The notes: generated by a model not told the origin, from the letters alone. Positions 45,030 to 54,883 are shown, counted from the stretch's first letter. The stretch: DNA of 64,000 bases from Bradyrhizobium embrapense (GCF_001189235.2 NZ_LFIP02000003.1:62001-126000), one strand, 5' to 3'. Made by a program: numbers and translations.

Positions 45030-45052
45030 TTCTGGTGCGAAACTGGTGCGGT
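45030..45052 (+). repeat. Direct repeat copy 2 flanking the Csu pilus operon
   Basis: TTCTGGTGCGAAACTG followed by GTGCGGT; 22 of 23 bases equal copy 1 at 39582-39604. It lies in a 377-base gene-free stretch (44955-45331) between the tRNA remnant and the DoxD gene, which also holds a tRNA-like T-arm at 45093-45109. Confidence 0.6.
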
Positions 45053-45331
45053 TGGCTTAGCCTGCGACCCCGACCGCTGAACGGCTTGGCTCGTGGGTTC
45101 GACTTCCACTCTCTCAGCCATCTGCGCGATTTTGTGCGATCTCGTACGCTCGATCGCTCCGCCGCTGGTCCACAGCGAAAGCTGAGGTTGGAGCTGCGAA
45201 GCATGGCAGGGGGTGGCCAGCCTGGACTCCGCGAGGGCCGGATGCCTCCTAGGCGCACGCGCTTTCATGCTAGTGCTTCCGGTATTTGCCAATGGTCAGG
45301 CCGATGGTGGCGGTTCTCGATGGATCGACCC

Positions 45332-46441
45332 TTATTGGCTTGTTTCCAATTTCACAGCAAAGTTTCGGCCGTCGACGGTGGTCAGCCGGATCGTGGCGTT
45401 CTGCGAAGCAGGGGGAAGCGCCGATTCCAGCGGCAATCGGATCACGGCCTTGGCCCCCATGCGCGCGACGAGTCCGTGCGGGCCTGGAATGATCTGGTTG
45501 TAGGCAAACTCGTTTTCGATGTGGTCCCGGGACAGGGCAGCGAGAGCTGCCGCGTCCCACTGGGCCAGGGCCTTGCCTGAGCCATCCTCCAGCTTTGCTT
45601 CGACGATGTATACTGGCGCTTCGGGTGTGCCGGCATCGAGGTAAGCACGGACCTTCACCGCGTTTCCGTTGATGGTCGCCCCGTCCAGGCTGAAATGGGT
45701 TACAGACGGGCTTACTGGGCCTGGGTGGAAGGGCGTCAGCACGGCACCCCGATAATGACTGTAAAGCCCGACGATGAAGATGGTGGCGATGAGGAACAGC
45801 GAGACGGCCAGCCCGTGGTATCCGCGTTCCGAGAGCGGCAGCGGCAGGCTTCCGCTGTTCCACCGAAACCATCCGCGTGCTGCGAGTTGCGGATGATGCC
45901 TCAGCAGTAGATTGTCGAGCGAATAGGCACTGCTGCCGTTGAGCATGAGGGCGCAGGACATGGCGATGTTGCAGGCTGCCATGGTCCATCCCTCGAGACA
46001 TACGGCTCCTATCCAGCCGAACATCACCATCAACAGCACCGAGAAGCCAAGCGCGCCGACAGCGGCGATGCGCGTCATGAAGCCGGCAATAAGCATGATG
46101 CCGGCGAGCAGTTCGCCGACACTGAACAGTATAATCGCCGGATAAAGAATATCGAAATGCCTGAGCATGAAGGCGATGATTTGGTCCGTGCCGAAAAGTG
46201 CGCCGGGCATTGCGTCTTGCAGCTTGTTCGCCATCCACTCGTGACCACTGGGATCGAGCTTCTCGGGGTCATAGATGAAACGACGCGATCCCCCACCCCA
46301 GTAAATGAAACCCTCGACGACTCTCACCGTCAGCAGGCCGAGAGCGGCTCCCCGCCAGTTGGTCTCATCCAAGGCCTCGATGGAGACGCTGCGGCGCGTC
46401 GGGTGTTCCGTCGCGGCCGCCACGCTTGCGCTGGTCGTCAT
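45332..46441 (-). CDS. DoxD-DoxA fusion (thiosulfate:quinone oxidoreductase-like)
   Basis: A 369-residue membrane protein. The N-terminal half (about 25-190) is a DoxD domain with four membrane segments (LGLLTVRVVEGFIYWGGG, PAIILFSVGELLAGIMLIAG, ALGFSVLLMVMFGWIG). After a further membrane segment at about 215-235 comes a DoxA-like periplasmic part (VRAYLDAGTPEAPVYIVEA, ENEFAYNQIIPGPHGLVARM). In Acidianus these two subunits form the enzyme passing electrons from thiosulfate to quinone. Start ATG 46441 or ATG 46474. Real thiosulfate activity here is unproven. Confidence 0.75.
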   Translation of the reverse strand: MTTSASVAAATEHPTRRSVSIEALDETNWRGAALGLLTVRVVEGFIYWGGGSRRFIYDPEKLDPSGHEWMANKLQDAMPGALFGTDQIIAFMLRHFDILYPAIILFSVGELLAGIMLIAGFMTRIAAVGALGFSVLLMVMFGWIGAVCLEGWTMAACNIAMSCALMLNGSSAYSLDNLLLRHHPQLAARGWFRWNSGSLPLPLSERGYHGLAVSLFLIATIFIVGLYSHYRGAVLTPFHPGPVSPSVTHFSLDGATINGNAVKVRAYLDAGTPEAPVYIVEAKLEDGSGKALAQWDAAALAALSRDHIENEFAYNQIIPGPHGLVARMGAKAVIRLPLESALPPASQNATIRLTTVDGRNFAVKLETSQ

Positions 46442-46533
46442 CGCGCTTCCCCCAAAGGTCATTCCCGTCCGCATCCTAGTCCATAATTTGGCCTCATGCT
46501 AATCTAGTAACCGAGTCACGGGTGCCTGCCGCG

Positions 46534-47553
46534 TCAGTGGCGCTCGCGCGAACGGTCTGGAGCGACTTCCTTGCGATATTCGCCAGGCGACAAGCCGTAT
46601 CGGCGCTTGAATGCCTTTCCGAAGGCCGAGAGATCGGAATATCCGCAATCGAATGCGATCAGGCCTACCGGCCGCCAGGCGTGAGTTTCGATGAGTGTGT
46701 GCGCGCGCGTCAGCCGGATCTCCCGCAACAGGGCTCCGACATGCGTGGACCGATCGGCGAATAATCGGTAGAGATGCGCTCGTGAACATCCTATCGCCGC
46801 CGCGATCTTGGCTGCAGTCAGTTCGTGGTGCGAAGCATGTGCTTCGATATAGCGTCTTGCTGCCGCGAAGAAATATTCACCGACTTCATTCTCCTCGTGG
46901 ACGCTCCGCGCAACGGACGAGAGCACGGCAACCGCCAGCGAGGTCGTTGCGTGCATCGCCGCTGCGGCCTCCGCCCCGTCCAGGCCGGCGCAATAACGTG
47001 ACATGGTCTCGAATTGGGCAAGCAGAATCGGTGTCAGGCCGTTCCTGGGTAACTCGACAACGGCCCCGTCAAGCAGCGTGGAACTGCGGCCGAGCAAGCT
47101 CATGACGAGCGGGCGGGGAAGAGCGACCAGGGCGAGTTCGTATCTGGTGGAGGACACTACGAGGGGGCGGTCACAGTCCAACAAGATCAACCCACGGTTG
47201 CAGTCCAGATCCGTCGTGCGCCCATCATGGCTGACGTTGAAGGAGCCTAAGCGAACGTGTCCCACAAGCACAAAGCCGCTTTGACGCCTGCCAAAGCTGC
47301 AAACGATCGGATCGCCCCTGACATGGAAGAACGCGACACCATCGCGATCCCTGCAGCACAACAACTCGCTGCGGAAATCGCTCCCGCCGCTTGTCTCCGG
47401 CCGCGAGATGTCACAGCAGACAAACAGGTCACGCCAGTAATCCAGCCGATCGGCGACCGGCACCGAAGATGTGGTGAGCCTGGCGAACGATGTGGGACGG
47501 CGGCTACCGATCGCCGTGAATCGTAGCTCATCGCTCCCTGCGCCCGACTGCAT
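46534..47553 (-). CDS. AraC-family transcriptional regulator
   Basis: A 339-residue regulator with an AraC-binding-like N-terminal domain (about 20-200) and a C-terminal double HTH: LTAAKIAAAIGCSRAHLYRL and the second helix set PVGLIAFDCGYSDLSAFGKA followed by FKRRYGLSPGEYRK. The effector is unknown. It is downstream of a second AraC-type gene and upstream of the DoxD gene on the same strand. Confidence 0.88.
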   Translation of the reverse strand: MQSGAGSDELRFTAIGSRRPTSFARLTTSSVPVADRLDYWRDLFVCCDISRPETSGGSDFRSELLCCRDRDGVAFFHVRGDPIVCSFGRRQSGFVLVGHVRLGSFNVSHDGRTTDLDCNRGLILLDCDRPLVVSSTRYELALVALPRPLVMSLLGRSSTLLDGAVVELPRNGLTPILLAQFETMSRYCAGLDGAEAAAAMHATTSLAVAVLSSVARSVHEENEVGEYFFAAARRYIEAHASHHELTAAKIAAAIGCSRAHLYRLFADRSTHVGALLREIRLTRAHTLIETHAWRPVGLIAFDCGYSDLSAFGKAFKRRYGLSPGEYRKEVAPDRSRERH

Positions 47554-47842
47554 TCCAACCGCTCAACTTCCAAATTCCGGATGCTGCGGGCGACGTTTGA
47601 CCGCAGCACGAGCCTGGATGGCTAACAAAACGCGAGGACCCGCGCTGTGCCCAACGTCTCAATTGCGGGTTCCATGGATATTTATTTGCTGCTCGAACCG
47701 GCACGCCGCGAATCGAACAACAGGTTGGCAACGACCGTCGCGCATTCGATTTCGTGGTTGCCCAACCAGGCGGCGATCTTGAGCCCGCTCTGCAAGATGC
47801 TGGCAGTCACGCAAGCGCAAGGCTGTCACGTCACTGGCGCCG

Positions 47843-48871
47843 TTAGCTGTGTCCGCGACGGGCGAATCTGTGCATCGCACCGACCAAGGCATTCGAGCGG
47901 GCGCTCTCCCTTAGCCATGCCTGCGATTTCCCGCGCAGCTCTCCCGGCGTCAGTCCGAACTTGCGGCGGAACGCCCGCACAAAGGTGGAGTCGCTGCTGA
48001 AATGAAGATCGATCGCGAGGTCGAGTAACCGCGTTTTCTGTCCGTCGGGCTCAGCCAATCGCCTCATGGCGAGATTTAGCCGTTGATCCTGGACGTAACC
48101 CGCAAGGCCCCCTTCCGGCTTGAACATCCGATAAAGGCTGGCGCGCGAAATGCCGAAGCGATCGCAAAGGTCTTCGGCAATCAGCGGCTGACTCTCAAGA
48201 TGGGTTTCGATATAGCGCTTGATCATGGCGAGGAATAGCCGGCGGTCCGTCCGCTCGACATCACCCTCAGTATCCGCCACGCTTCCTATCGCGTCGGCGA
48301 TAAGACCGCCGATTGCGTCAATCAAAACGGTGGGATCACCCTCTTCATTCTCAGCGCAGCGCCAAATGTCGGCATACAGACGCGCCAAAGGCGACGTCGT
48401 GCGCCGATCGTATCGATACAGCAACCCCGTCGCGGAATCCGGGTGGGCAAGGCGCGGCGACAAAACCGATCGCGGTACGACCAATGCCCGCACGCGGCAG
48501 CGACGATTGGCACCCTCGACCAGAACGATCCGGCTCGATTGCGCCATATCGACCAGGAAAATGTCGCCAGCCCGCAGCGTCAATTCGAGGCGGTCCGAGC
48601 TGAAAACCATTTCTCCTTCGGTGCATTCGGCGATTTGATAGACGTTCACGCCACCGAGGGCGACGTGCGCAGCCGTGCGCTCGTAGCGTACCCCGGTTGT
48701 AGCGGAGTCGCTCAGCAACACGCCCCCGGTGACCCTCGGCAGCCAGATCGATCGCGCGGATACCTCGAAATCACCCTCGGAAGTGAGCGGGATGATCTCG
48801 GAAATGCCCTTCGTTCGCGCGCGCAATTGCTCCAACACGTCCGCACCGCGCCCTTGGAGTATCGACCGCAT
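47843..48871 (-). CDS. AraC-family transcriptional regulator
   Basis: A 342-residue regulator. N-terminal sensor part (about 15-200), then HTH 1 QPLIAEDLCDRFGISRASLY and HTH 2 LLDLAIDLHFSSDSTFVRAF ending FRRKFGLTPGELRGK. The N-terminal domain resembles the ligand domain of the preceding AraC protein in layout but not closely in sequence. It probably governs genes of this accessory segment; the 289 bases between the two regulator genes hold no gene I can support. Confidence 0.87.
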   Translation of the reverse strand: MRSILQGRGADVLEQLRARTKGISEIIPLTSEGDFEVSARSIWLPRVTGGVLLSDSATTGVRYERTAAHVALGGVNVYQIAECTEGEMVFSSDRLELTLRAGDIFLVDMAQSSRIVLVEGANRRCRVRALVVPRSVLSPRLAHPDSATGLLYRYDRRTTSPLARLYADIWRCAENEEGDPTVLIDAIGGLIADAIGSVADTEGDVERTDRRLFLAMIKRYIETHLESQPLIAEDLCDRFGISRASLYRMFKPEGGLAGYVQDQRLNLAMRRLAEPDGQKTRLLDLAIDLHFSSDSTFVRAFRRKFGLTPGELRGKSQAWLRESARSNALVGAMHRFARRGHS

Positions 48872-49258
48872 TTCCTCGAATCCGGATTCAACCTATGCCT
48901 GTAACGGTCGCGAAATGCCCTTGCAAGCGATCTTTGAGCGAATGCGATCACAATGCGAAGAGCAGCTGAAAACTCGAAACCTGACGCGAGGGCCGCGCTC
49001 GGTTGCCGTTGTGTTGCGACCTCAACAGTCATTCCTCGAATTCGCGCGTGAGGTACTGGGTACATAGACGGCAGCGGCGGAGCCGTATTTTCGCAAAATT
49101 CGAGGACCGGGCTTTGCGGTTTCTGAACCATCGTCAACGATTGCAAACCGAACTGCGCTACAGAGACGAAATGCCCAAATTTCGGAGACGGATGAACTAA
49201 CGGGTGCCCGTGATGCCGTGAAAATCTCCCGACCATGACCCGCGTCGGGAGAGAAGAC
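48872..49258. other. Intergenic stretch, no gene seen
   Basis: About 390 bases between divergent genes. It must hold the promoters of the AraC gene and of the P47-like gene; a GGGAGAG ribosome site for the latter is at 49247-49253. I see no coding frame with family likeness and no strong palindrome. Confidence 0.5.
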
Positions 49259-50716
49259 ATGAACGAACTAAATGGATTGAGGGGATTGAGCGGTTATGAC
49301 CTCGTCTATGCGGTCAGCCAGAGGACGATAAACAATCAGCTGGAGCTGTTATCGGCTCTCTCCGTTCTGCCGACCTCGTGGACGGCCGCCGATCCAGAAG
49401 GGTTCTGGGCTATCGACCTTAAAGTCGGGGCTCCGGCCGTCAACGCGGTCACCGGCAATGCCGGTGCAAGAGCGCTCAACGTCACCTTTCCCTTCACCGG
49501 GGGAACGATGACCTATTCGAGCCTCGGGCGCGATGGCGGCGGCAAGCCCTCGGTCGTCAAGAATACGATCCCGATGGCAGGATGGGGGCTCAAGGTCTCG
49601 GTGAATATGAGTCTTGCGGAGATCGCCCAGGCGGACATCGCGGCACACAAGCTCATTCCCGACGCCGTGAAGCGGCAGCTGACTGCTTTCACAGTCGACA
49701 TGTACGACATCAGGCACCTGTTCCTCGACTTCGAGGACGCGGATCTGATCCTCGATAGCTACGAGTTCGTTCCGGCTGCCGGGGTCAAGATAGCCGATCT
49801 CGTCTCGCCGAATGTGATCACCCAGCTCCGGGCGGTCGTACAGAGCGTGATCGAGACCCTGCGCGGATCGAACAACCCGTTCATCCTTGGATACACGGCC
49901 ACAAACAAGAAGGCGCCGACGGTGGACGCGATGTTCATACCGACCGGATCCAGCTACTCCATCTTCGCGGACGGCTCGGATCCTGGCCGGAGCAGTCTTA
50001 ACTTCCTGTCGGAAACGAAGGGTCGTCCGGTTCCAACCGATGCCAGGTCGGGTCTCTTCGACGCCAATTGGCTCAATTCGGATCAGGTCCAAGGCGCCTA
50101 TGTGATTGCCCAGCGCCTTGTGATGGGGCTGCTGGTACCGCCGGTGGCGCAGCTCTTCGGGTTTCAGCCGCAGAATTTCAAACAGTCCGGCAATAGCGTC
50201 ACCGCGTCGGGGCCGGACCAATCCGGCAGGTTCACCACCATCACCTTTGTGCCGGTTGCGGGTGCGCCGAAATATTCCTGCCAGATCCGCGTGGCGTTTC
50301 GGGTCGATGCCGACGACATGGCTGGAAGCAACATCGGATATGCGGATGTCCAGATGTTCTGGAACGCCGACTTCGTCTTTGGCTTTGATCGTGCAGACAA
50401 CCTGACCCTCAACGTCGAGAACAGCACGACAAGCCATCAGGTCCAGGAGCATCCCAACGCACTCGGGGAATTTGAGGGTGTACTCGCCATGATCGCGGAT
50501 GCGGCCTTGTCGGCGATTACGAACAACTCCGTGAATGGCGTCTTTGAGCAAATGGCCAACCAGGCCTGGCCCAAAGTCATTTCGGCGCCGCTCGAGGCCA
50601 GCGGGATGAACCTGAAGTCACGCATCGTTCTCGCGGCCGGCTCCGAATTCCTTTTCAAAGACATCGCTGCGACGGAGCAAGGCCATCTCAAGTTGACGAC
50701 AACGATCCGAAACTGA
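49259..50716 (+). CDS. P47/TULIP-like lipid-binding-fold protein
   Basis: A 485-residue protein without signal peptide. Its N-terminus, LSGYDLVYAVSQRTINNQLE, fits the opening pattern of P47/OrfX-type proteins (GWD/GYD-V-A-hydrophobic-N), which have the TULIP lipid-binding fold and occur beside botulinum-type and insecticidal toxin genes. The rest is long beta-rich segments (ALNVTFPFTGGTMTYSSLG, GWGLKVSVNMSLAEIAQADI, YADVQMFWNADFVFGFDRA) with a C-terminal helix at ALSAITNNSVNGVFEQMANQ. GGGAGAG five bases ahead supports ATG 49259 over 49235. It is 61 bases ahead of the large protein and probably in one operon with it. Family call is by eye and moderate. Confidence 0.5.
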   Translation: MNELNGLRGLSGYDLVYAVSQRTINNQLELLSALSVLPTSWTAADPEGFWAIDLKVGAPAVNAVTGNAGARALNVTFPFTGGTMTYSSLGRDGGGKPSVVKNTIPMAGWGLKVSVNMSLAEIAQADIAAHKLIPDAVKRQLTAFTVDMYDIRHLFLDFEDADLILDSYEFVPAAGVKIADLVSPNVITQLRAVVQSVIETLRGSNNPFILGYTATNKKAPTVDAMFIPTGSSYSIFADGSDPGRSSLNFLSETKGRPVPTDARSGLFDANWLNSDQVQGAYVIAQRLVMGLLVPPVAQLFGFQPQNFKQSGNSVTASGPDQSGRFTTITFVPVAGAPKYSCQIRVAFRVDADDMAGSNIGYADVQMFWNADFVFGFDRADNLTLNVENSTTSHQVQEHPNALGEFEGVLAMIADAALSAITNNSVNGVFEQMANQAWPKVISAPLEASGMNLKSRIVLAAGSEFLFKDIAATEQGHLKLTTTIRN

Positions 50717-50777
50717 GCCCGGCCGGCAACGCTCCCTGGCACGATCCCGAAAGCCTCAATCTCTCCAGGAGAGAACG

Positions 50778-53700
50778 ATGATCAACGTCAGCCTCCGCTC
50801 TGAAATCATGAAAGACTACATACCCGGAAGCGAGATTTCCGGTGACCGGGACATTGCCGCGGCGATGCAGAAGGACGGCACGCTCCTGCTGTTTTCCGTT
50901 GGCGTCAACGAGCACGTCTACATGCTCACCAAGGCGCCGGGATCGAGCACGGGGTGGGAACGGACCGACCTCAGTGCCGATCTGCCGGCGGGGCTCCGCA
51001 CACTGCATCTGTGCGCGGCGCAGGCGGTTGACGGTTCGCCGATCCTGGCGATCGCAACCGCACCGCAATCGGGCGACCAGCGGACGGTCTATGTCGCCAC
51101 GGACTTCACCCCCACGCCGAGGCCGAAGCGCTGGAGCCCGCGAGGCTCGCGCAGCGGCGTCGAGATCACCGCAATGACAACCGGCTCCACCGCCGACGGC
51201 CGGCCGGTGGTAGCCGTGGCGACCGTCGACGGGCAACGACGGCTGTCGACCTTCTTCCTCCATCCCGACCCGAAGGGAGGGGACACCATTTGGAAGGAGG
51301 TCCCTCTGCCGCTCAACGGCAGCGGTGTCGTTGATATGGCGATCGGCCATAACGCCAAGCTCGAGGCCGGCATACCGGGGCTCGAGGGCCTAATCTACAC
51401 GCTGCTTCGCATTGATGATGCCACGACGCGCGTGATCGTGACGTCTTTCCCCGATTTCAGCATCTACAATCATGCCGTGCCGGTCACCATCAGTCCGACC
51501 GCCCTTGCGGCCATCGGCCTGCCCTCGGGCGATACACAGTTGTTTCTTGGCACCGACAGCCTTTACGGGCTCAGCCCGGACCAGCAGATGACGCAGGATG
51601 CGGCGGACGTGTCGGAAGCGTCCACCAGGATTGCGTCCATGGGGCCGGACGCCTCGGCGCTTGCGATGGCGGCCGGACGCCATCCCGACGGCCGACTGGA
51701 AATCTGGTGGCTGACCAGCAACGGCATTCTGTCCTTTGTCGAAGAGAAGCCTGCCGGGGGCTGGGGGCATCCGATCGCACTGCAAAAGCAGATCGGGGAA
51801 ATGACGGCGTGGCGCAATCCCGTGAGCGGCGAGATCGATCTGTTCACCGTCGATGAGGACCACTCCCTCACTCACCTCGCGCAGGATAAGACGACGACGC
51901 TATGGTCGGCGCGATCGATCCTGTTGCCGGTCGATGCGCACGATCTGACCAAGACCGTGGAGTGCGATGCCTATACAACCCAGATCACGCTCAACGATGC
52001 GGATGGCTTCCCGCTCGCCAATCAGACCGTCAAGATCTCCGCTTCGTCGCTAAGCCTCGTCTCCATCGACGGCTCGCACTACTTCGTCGACCAATCCGGC
52101 CAGGCCGCCACGGTCGAGACAAACGCTCTCGGCATGCTCAGCGTCGCGACGGTGGCAAAGGGTCTCGCGACCCCAAGGATCCGGATCGCCGGCGATTTCA
52201 TCAAGGAGGCGATCGACTTCGACCCCAAGGCGGTGGTGGGAAACCGACTGAAAAAAATCACTGCCGACGATTTGAAGGGGGCAACCATCACGCGGGGCAA
52301 AAAGCAGCTACCCCTGATTCCCTCGCATCAATCGGGCAAGCTTGACGACGCAGCCAAGTCCCTGCAGCAACTCGTCAAGGTGCAAACCCGCCTGTCGCAG
52401 CCCGGCAAAGCGGATGACGTCACTGTCGACGTCGGCGACGCCGGCCCGCAGGCATATGACATCCAACCGCTCAACAGCGCCGTGGCGACCCCTCTCGACG
52501 TTTCGCATCTGCAGAACGGGGTTGTTCTGACGCTTCGGACCGCCGCCGCCGCGCCGGGCCGCCTGGGCGCACCGGAGGGTATTTTCGACACGATCGATCA
52601 CGCTTTCGGCGATGCATGGCAAGCCGTGACGAACGGCCTGTTCGACGTCGAGATGATCGTGATCGAGAAGGTCGATGACGGGCTGCGGATCGTCATCCAC
52701 GGGTTGAAGAGCGCGTACTCGGCCGTGGTGAAATTCGCCGAGCAGGTCTGGAGCGTGATCGAATGGGTGTTTCACGAGATCGGCGCCCTGATCGACGAGC
52801 TGATCATGTGGCTGAGCTTCCTGTTCGACTGGGACGACATCCTCAACACCCATGAGGTGATGCGGACGATGGCCCAGCTCAGTCTCAAGCAGATGGAGGT
52901 TTCCGCTTCCACGGCCGCCACGGAGGTCGCCACCGCGCTGGATGTCCTTAGGGCGAAAGTCGTCGGCCAAAAACTCAGTCTGCCGGCGGGCGGCGTGTCT
53001 CATATGACCATCGCGGCCGTGGCTAAGACCGGCAACGGCGGAGATTTCACACGTGATCCGAAAACGAGCTGGATCATCGGGAAGCTGAACCGGCACACAC
53101 TTGGCCGGGCGAGCGCGACGTATTCCGACCTGCCGCCGGACTCGATCACGGGTTTGCTCAAGGGCGTCGGTGAAGACGAGATCAAAGCCATCCAGGCGGC
53201 CTTCGAGGACGTCGCCAGCGATATTGTCAAAAACATCAGGAATTTCAATCTGGAAGAAATCTTCCAGCGCATGGTCGCCGCTTTCACGGGCGCGGTAATC
53301 GAGACGGCCAAGAACATCGTCGTCGCCATCTGCGACGTCACCGCGCTCGCGGTCAAAGCGGTCTCTGCCATCCTGAACGCCCATATCGACATTCCGGTGA
53401 TTACCTGGATCTACGAGAATATCGTCGCGCGAGGGAGCAAACTGACGATCTTGGATGCCAGTTGCCTGATCGCGGCGATACCCGCGACGATAGCCTGCAA
53501 GTTGGCGCCCGGGTTCAAGAGAGCCCCGTTTTCGGGCGCACAGGCGGATGCACTCTCCCAGGCGGGGTCACTGGACGCCTTCGAGGCGACCCTCCGCGCT
53601 CAGTTCGGGTCTGCTCCCCGTGCTTCGTTTGGTCTGCAGGCGCAAGCATCCTCCTCTGGCTCTTTGCCGTGGGAAGCCACAGTAACCTTGTCGTATATCG

Positions 53701-54266
53701 CAGCAGCAGGTCGGTTTTTAACGGCCGTGTTGACTGGCCTTTCGCCGTTTGCTGGGGACTTCAGCAAATTCGTGAAACTCTTCTTAGCCGGACTGAAACT
53801 GTTTACCTGTGCCATCTCCTTTGTGACCACCCTGACCGCTCTTGCAAAGAATGAAATCGTCAGCGTCATAGAGCGTCTGGTGCTCGTGGATATTATGTTT
53901 CTGGCTTTTCTCTCTCTACAGTCAGCTACTGCTTCAGCCGAGCAGCAGGATGGACTAAGTGTTGTGGCATCTGTGCTTGGAGAGATTGGTGCCGTGGCGG
54001 TTTCGGTCAACTTCATCATCGCGAGCGTCCTTGAAAAGGGCGAGGGTGAAACGGACCGTGGACTCAAGTTTGGGATGATGTTCTCAAGCTTTTTCGCCAC
54101 TCGCGTGGCGCCACTGCCTGCCTTCAAGGACAATACGCCGATGCTACGGGCATATTTTTACATCGCAAAGTCGGTGCAAGTCTTTCTCTTGTTGTCTTCC
54201 ACGGCCCTCAATGTAGCGCGATCGTATCTCTCAACAAAAGCCGAGGTTCCGTATGTCGACGTATAA
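50778..54266 (+). CDS. Large multidomain protein of unknown function (propeller-like N-terminus, hydrophobic C-terminus)
   Basis: An 1162-residue protein with no family I recognise. Residues 20-385 look like beta-propeller blades, with repeated strand patterns such as DGTLLLFSVGVNEHVYML and DGRLEIWWLTSNGILSFVEE. Residues 395-475 resemble a bacterial Ig-like domain (TQITLNDADGFPLANQTVKI). Residues 600-730 and 800-880 are long helices (VWSVIEWVFHEIGALIDELI). From 960 to 1150 there are three to five strongly hydrophobic helices (FLTAVLTGLSPF, FTCAISFVTTLTALA, VDIMFLAFLSLQSA, VAVSVNFIIASVL, VQVFLLLSSTALNVA). There is no signal peptide. AGGAGAG precedes the ATG. The layout recalls sugar- or surface-binding plus membrane-inserting proteins; this is inference. 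The last 700 bases look more AT-rich. Confidence 0.6.
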   Translation: MINVSLRSEIMKDYIPGSEISGDRDIAAAMQKDGTLLLFSVGVNEHVYMLTKAPGSSTGWERTDLSADLPAGLRTLHLCAAQAVDGSPILAIATAPQSGDQRTVYVATDFTPTPRPKRWSPRGSRSGVEITAMTTGSTADGRPVVAVATVDGQRRLSTFFLHPDPKGGDTIWKEVPLPLNGSGVVDMAIGHNAKLEAGIPGLEGLIYTLLRIDDATTRVIVTSFPDFSIYNHAVPVTISPTALAAIGLPSGDTQLFLGTDSLYGLSPDQQMTQDAADVSEASTRIASMGPDASALAMAAGRHPDGRLEIWWLTSNGILSFVEEKPAGGWGHPIALQKQIGEMTAWRNPVSGEIDLFTVDEDHSLTHLAQDKTTTLWSARSILLPVDAHDLTKTVECDAYTTQITLNDADGFPLANQTVKISASSLSLVSIDGSHYFVDQSGQAATVETNALGMLSVATVAKGLATPRIRIAGDFIKEAIDFDPKAVVGNRLKKITADDLKGATITRGKKQLPLIPSHQSGKLDDAAKSLQQLVKVQTRLSQPGKADDVTVDVGDAGPQAYDIQPLNSAVATPLDVSHLQNGVVLTLRTAAAAPGRLGAPEGIFDTIDHAFGDAWQAVTNGLFDVEMIVIEKVDDGLRIVIHGLKSAYSAVVKFAEQVWSVIEWVFHEIGALIDELIMWLSFLFDWDDILNTHEVMRTMAQLSLKQMEVSASTAATEVATALDVLRAKVVGQKLSLPAGGVSHMTIAAVAKTGNGGDFTRDPKTSWIIGKLNRHTLGRASATYSDLPPDSITGLLKGVGEDEIKAIQAAFEDVASDIVKNIRNFNLEEIFQRMVAAFTGAVIETAKNIVVAICDVTALAVKAVSAILNAHIDIPVITWIYENIVARGSKLTILDASCLIAAIPATIACKLAPGFKRAPFSGAQADALSQAGSLDAFEATLRAQFGSAPRASFGLQAQASSSGSLPWEATVTLSYIAAAGRFLTAVLTGLSPFAGDFSKFVKLFLAGLKLFTCAISFVTTLTALAKNEIVSVIERLVLVDIMFLAFLSLQSATASAEQQDGLSVVASVLGEIGAVAVSVNFIIASVLEKGEGETDRGLKFGMMFSSFFATRVAPLPAFKDNTPMLRAYFYIAKSVQVFLLLSSTALNVARSYLSTKAEVPYVDV

Positions 54267-54322
54267 GGTTAGCCTATCCTATCCGCGCTACGGATAGGTC
54301 GAGCCTCTAACGGAGCTTTTTT

Positions 54323-54883
54323 ATGAGAATTCAAGTTTATAGCATGCAACCGAAGCGTGCGCCGGGTTTTCGCTGGTCCCGCATCAGATCGGCCGCCGCC
54401 GCGCTTGCCCTCGCATGGCTCACGCTCTCTCCCGCATCGGCCGACGAGAGGGAAGGCAATGGCGGCCTCAAGATCGATATCCCGGCGAACATCAAGGAAG
54501 CGAAGATCGTCCTGAATGTCAGCCATCCCGCCTTTGAAGGCGATGAGCCGGCCGCACTCTCTTTCCTGCGCGTCATGACCGCCCACTTCCAAAAGGACGG
54601 CGTCAAGGCCCATATCGTCGCGGTCTTCCACGGTGCCTCCGGCTATATGGTTCTCAACGACGCCGTCTATGGTCGCGTGCGAAATTGGCCGGACGGCAAT
54701 CCCTACAAGAAGCAAATCGCCGAACTTCAGGCGCTTGGCGTGCAGTTCGAGGAATGCGGAAAGACCATGATGGATAATCACTGGGTGAACAGCGACATGC
54801 TGCCCGGTGTGAAGATCAACGCCGGGGCGAACTTTCGTGTCGTCGAACTTGTCCAGCAGGGTTACGTGCAGTTGCAGCCTTAG
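54323..54883 (+). CDS. Exported DsrE-family protein
   Basis: A 186-residue protein with an n-region rich in Arg and a hydrophobic signal (AAAALALAWLTLSPASADE, cleavage near residue 40). The mature part fits the DsrE fold: AKIVLNVSHPAFEGDEPAA, AHIVAVFHGASGYMVLNDAV, a conserved LQALGVQFEECGKTM with one cysteine, and the ending VVELVQQGYVQLQP. DsrE proteins handle sulfur atoms bound to cysteine. It lies 56 bases after the large protein, on the same strand, with GGAG ahead of ATG 54323. The DoxD/DoxA gene 8 kb away is another sulfur-linked gene. Confidence 0.75.
   Translation: MRIQVYSMQPKRAPGFRWSRIRSAAAALALAWLTLSPASADEREGNGGLKIDIPANIKEAKIVLNVSHPAFEGDEPAALSFLRVMTAHFQKDGVKAHIVAVFHGASGYMVLNDAVYGRVRNWPDGNPYKKQIAELQALGVQFEECGKTMMDNHWVNSDMLPGVKINAGANFRVVELVQQGYVQLQP

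Noticed and set aside
45030..45120. Possible intact tRNA-Ser (about 90 bases ending CCA)
   Set aside because: The T-arm and CCA look right, but no 5' acceptor strand pairs with TCTCTCA and no D-arm or anticodon arm can be folded.
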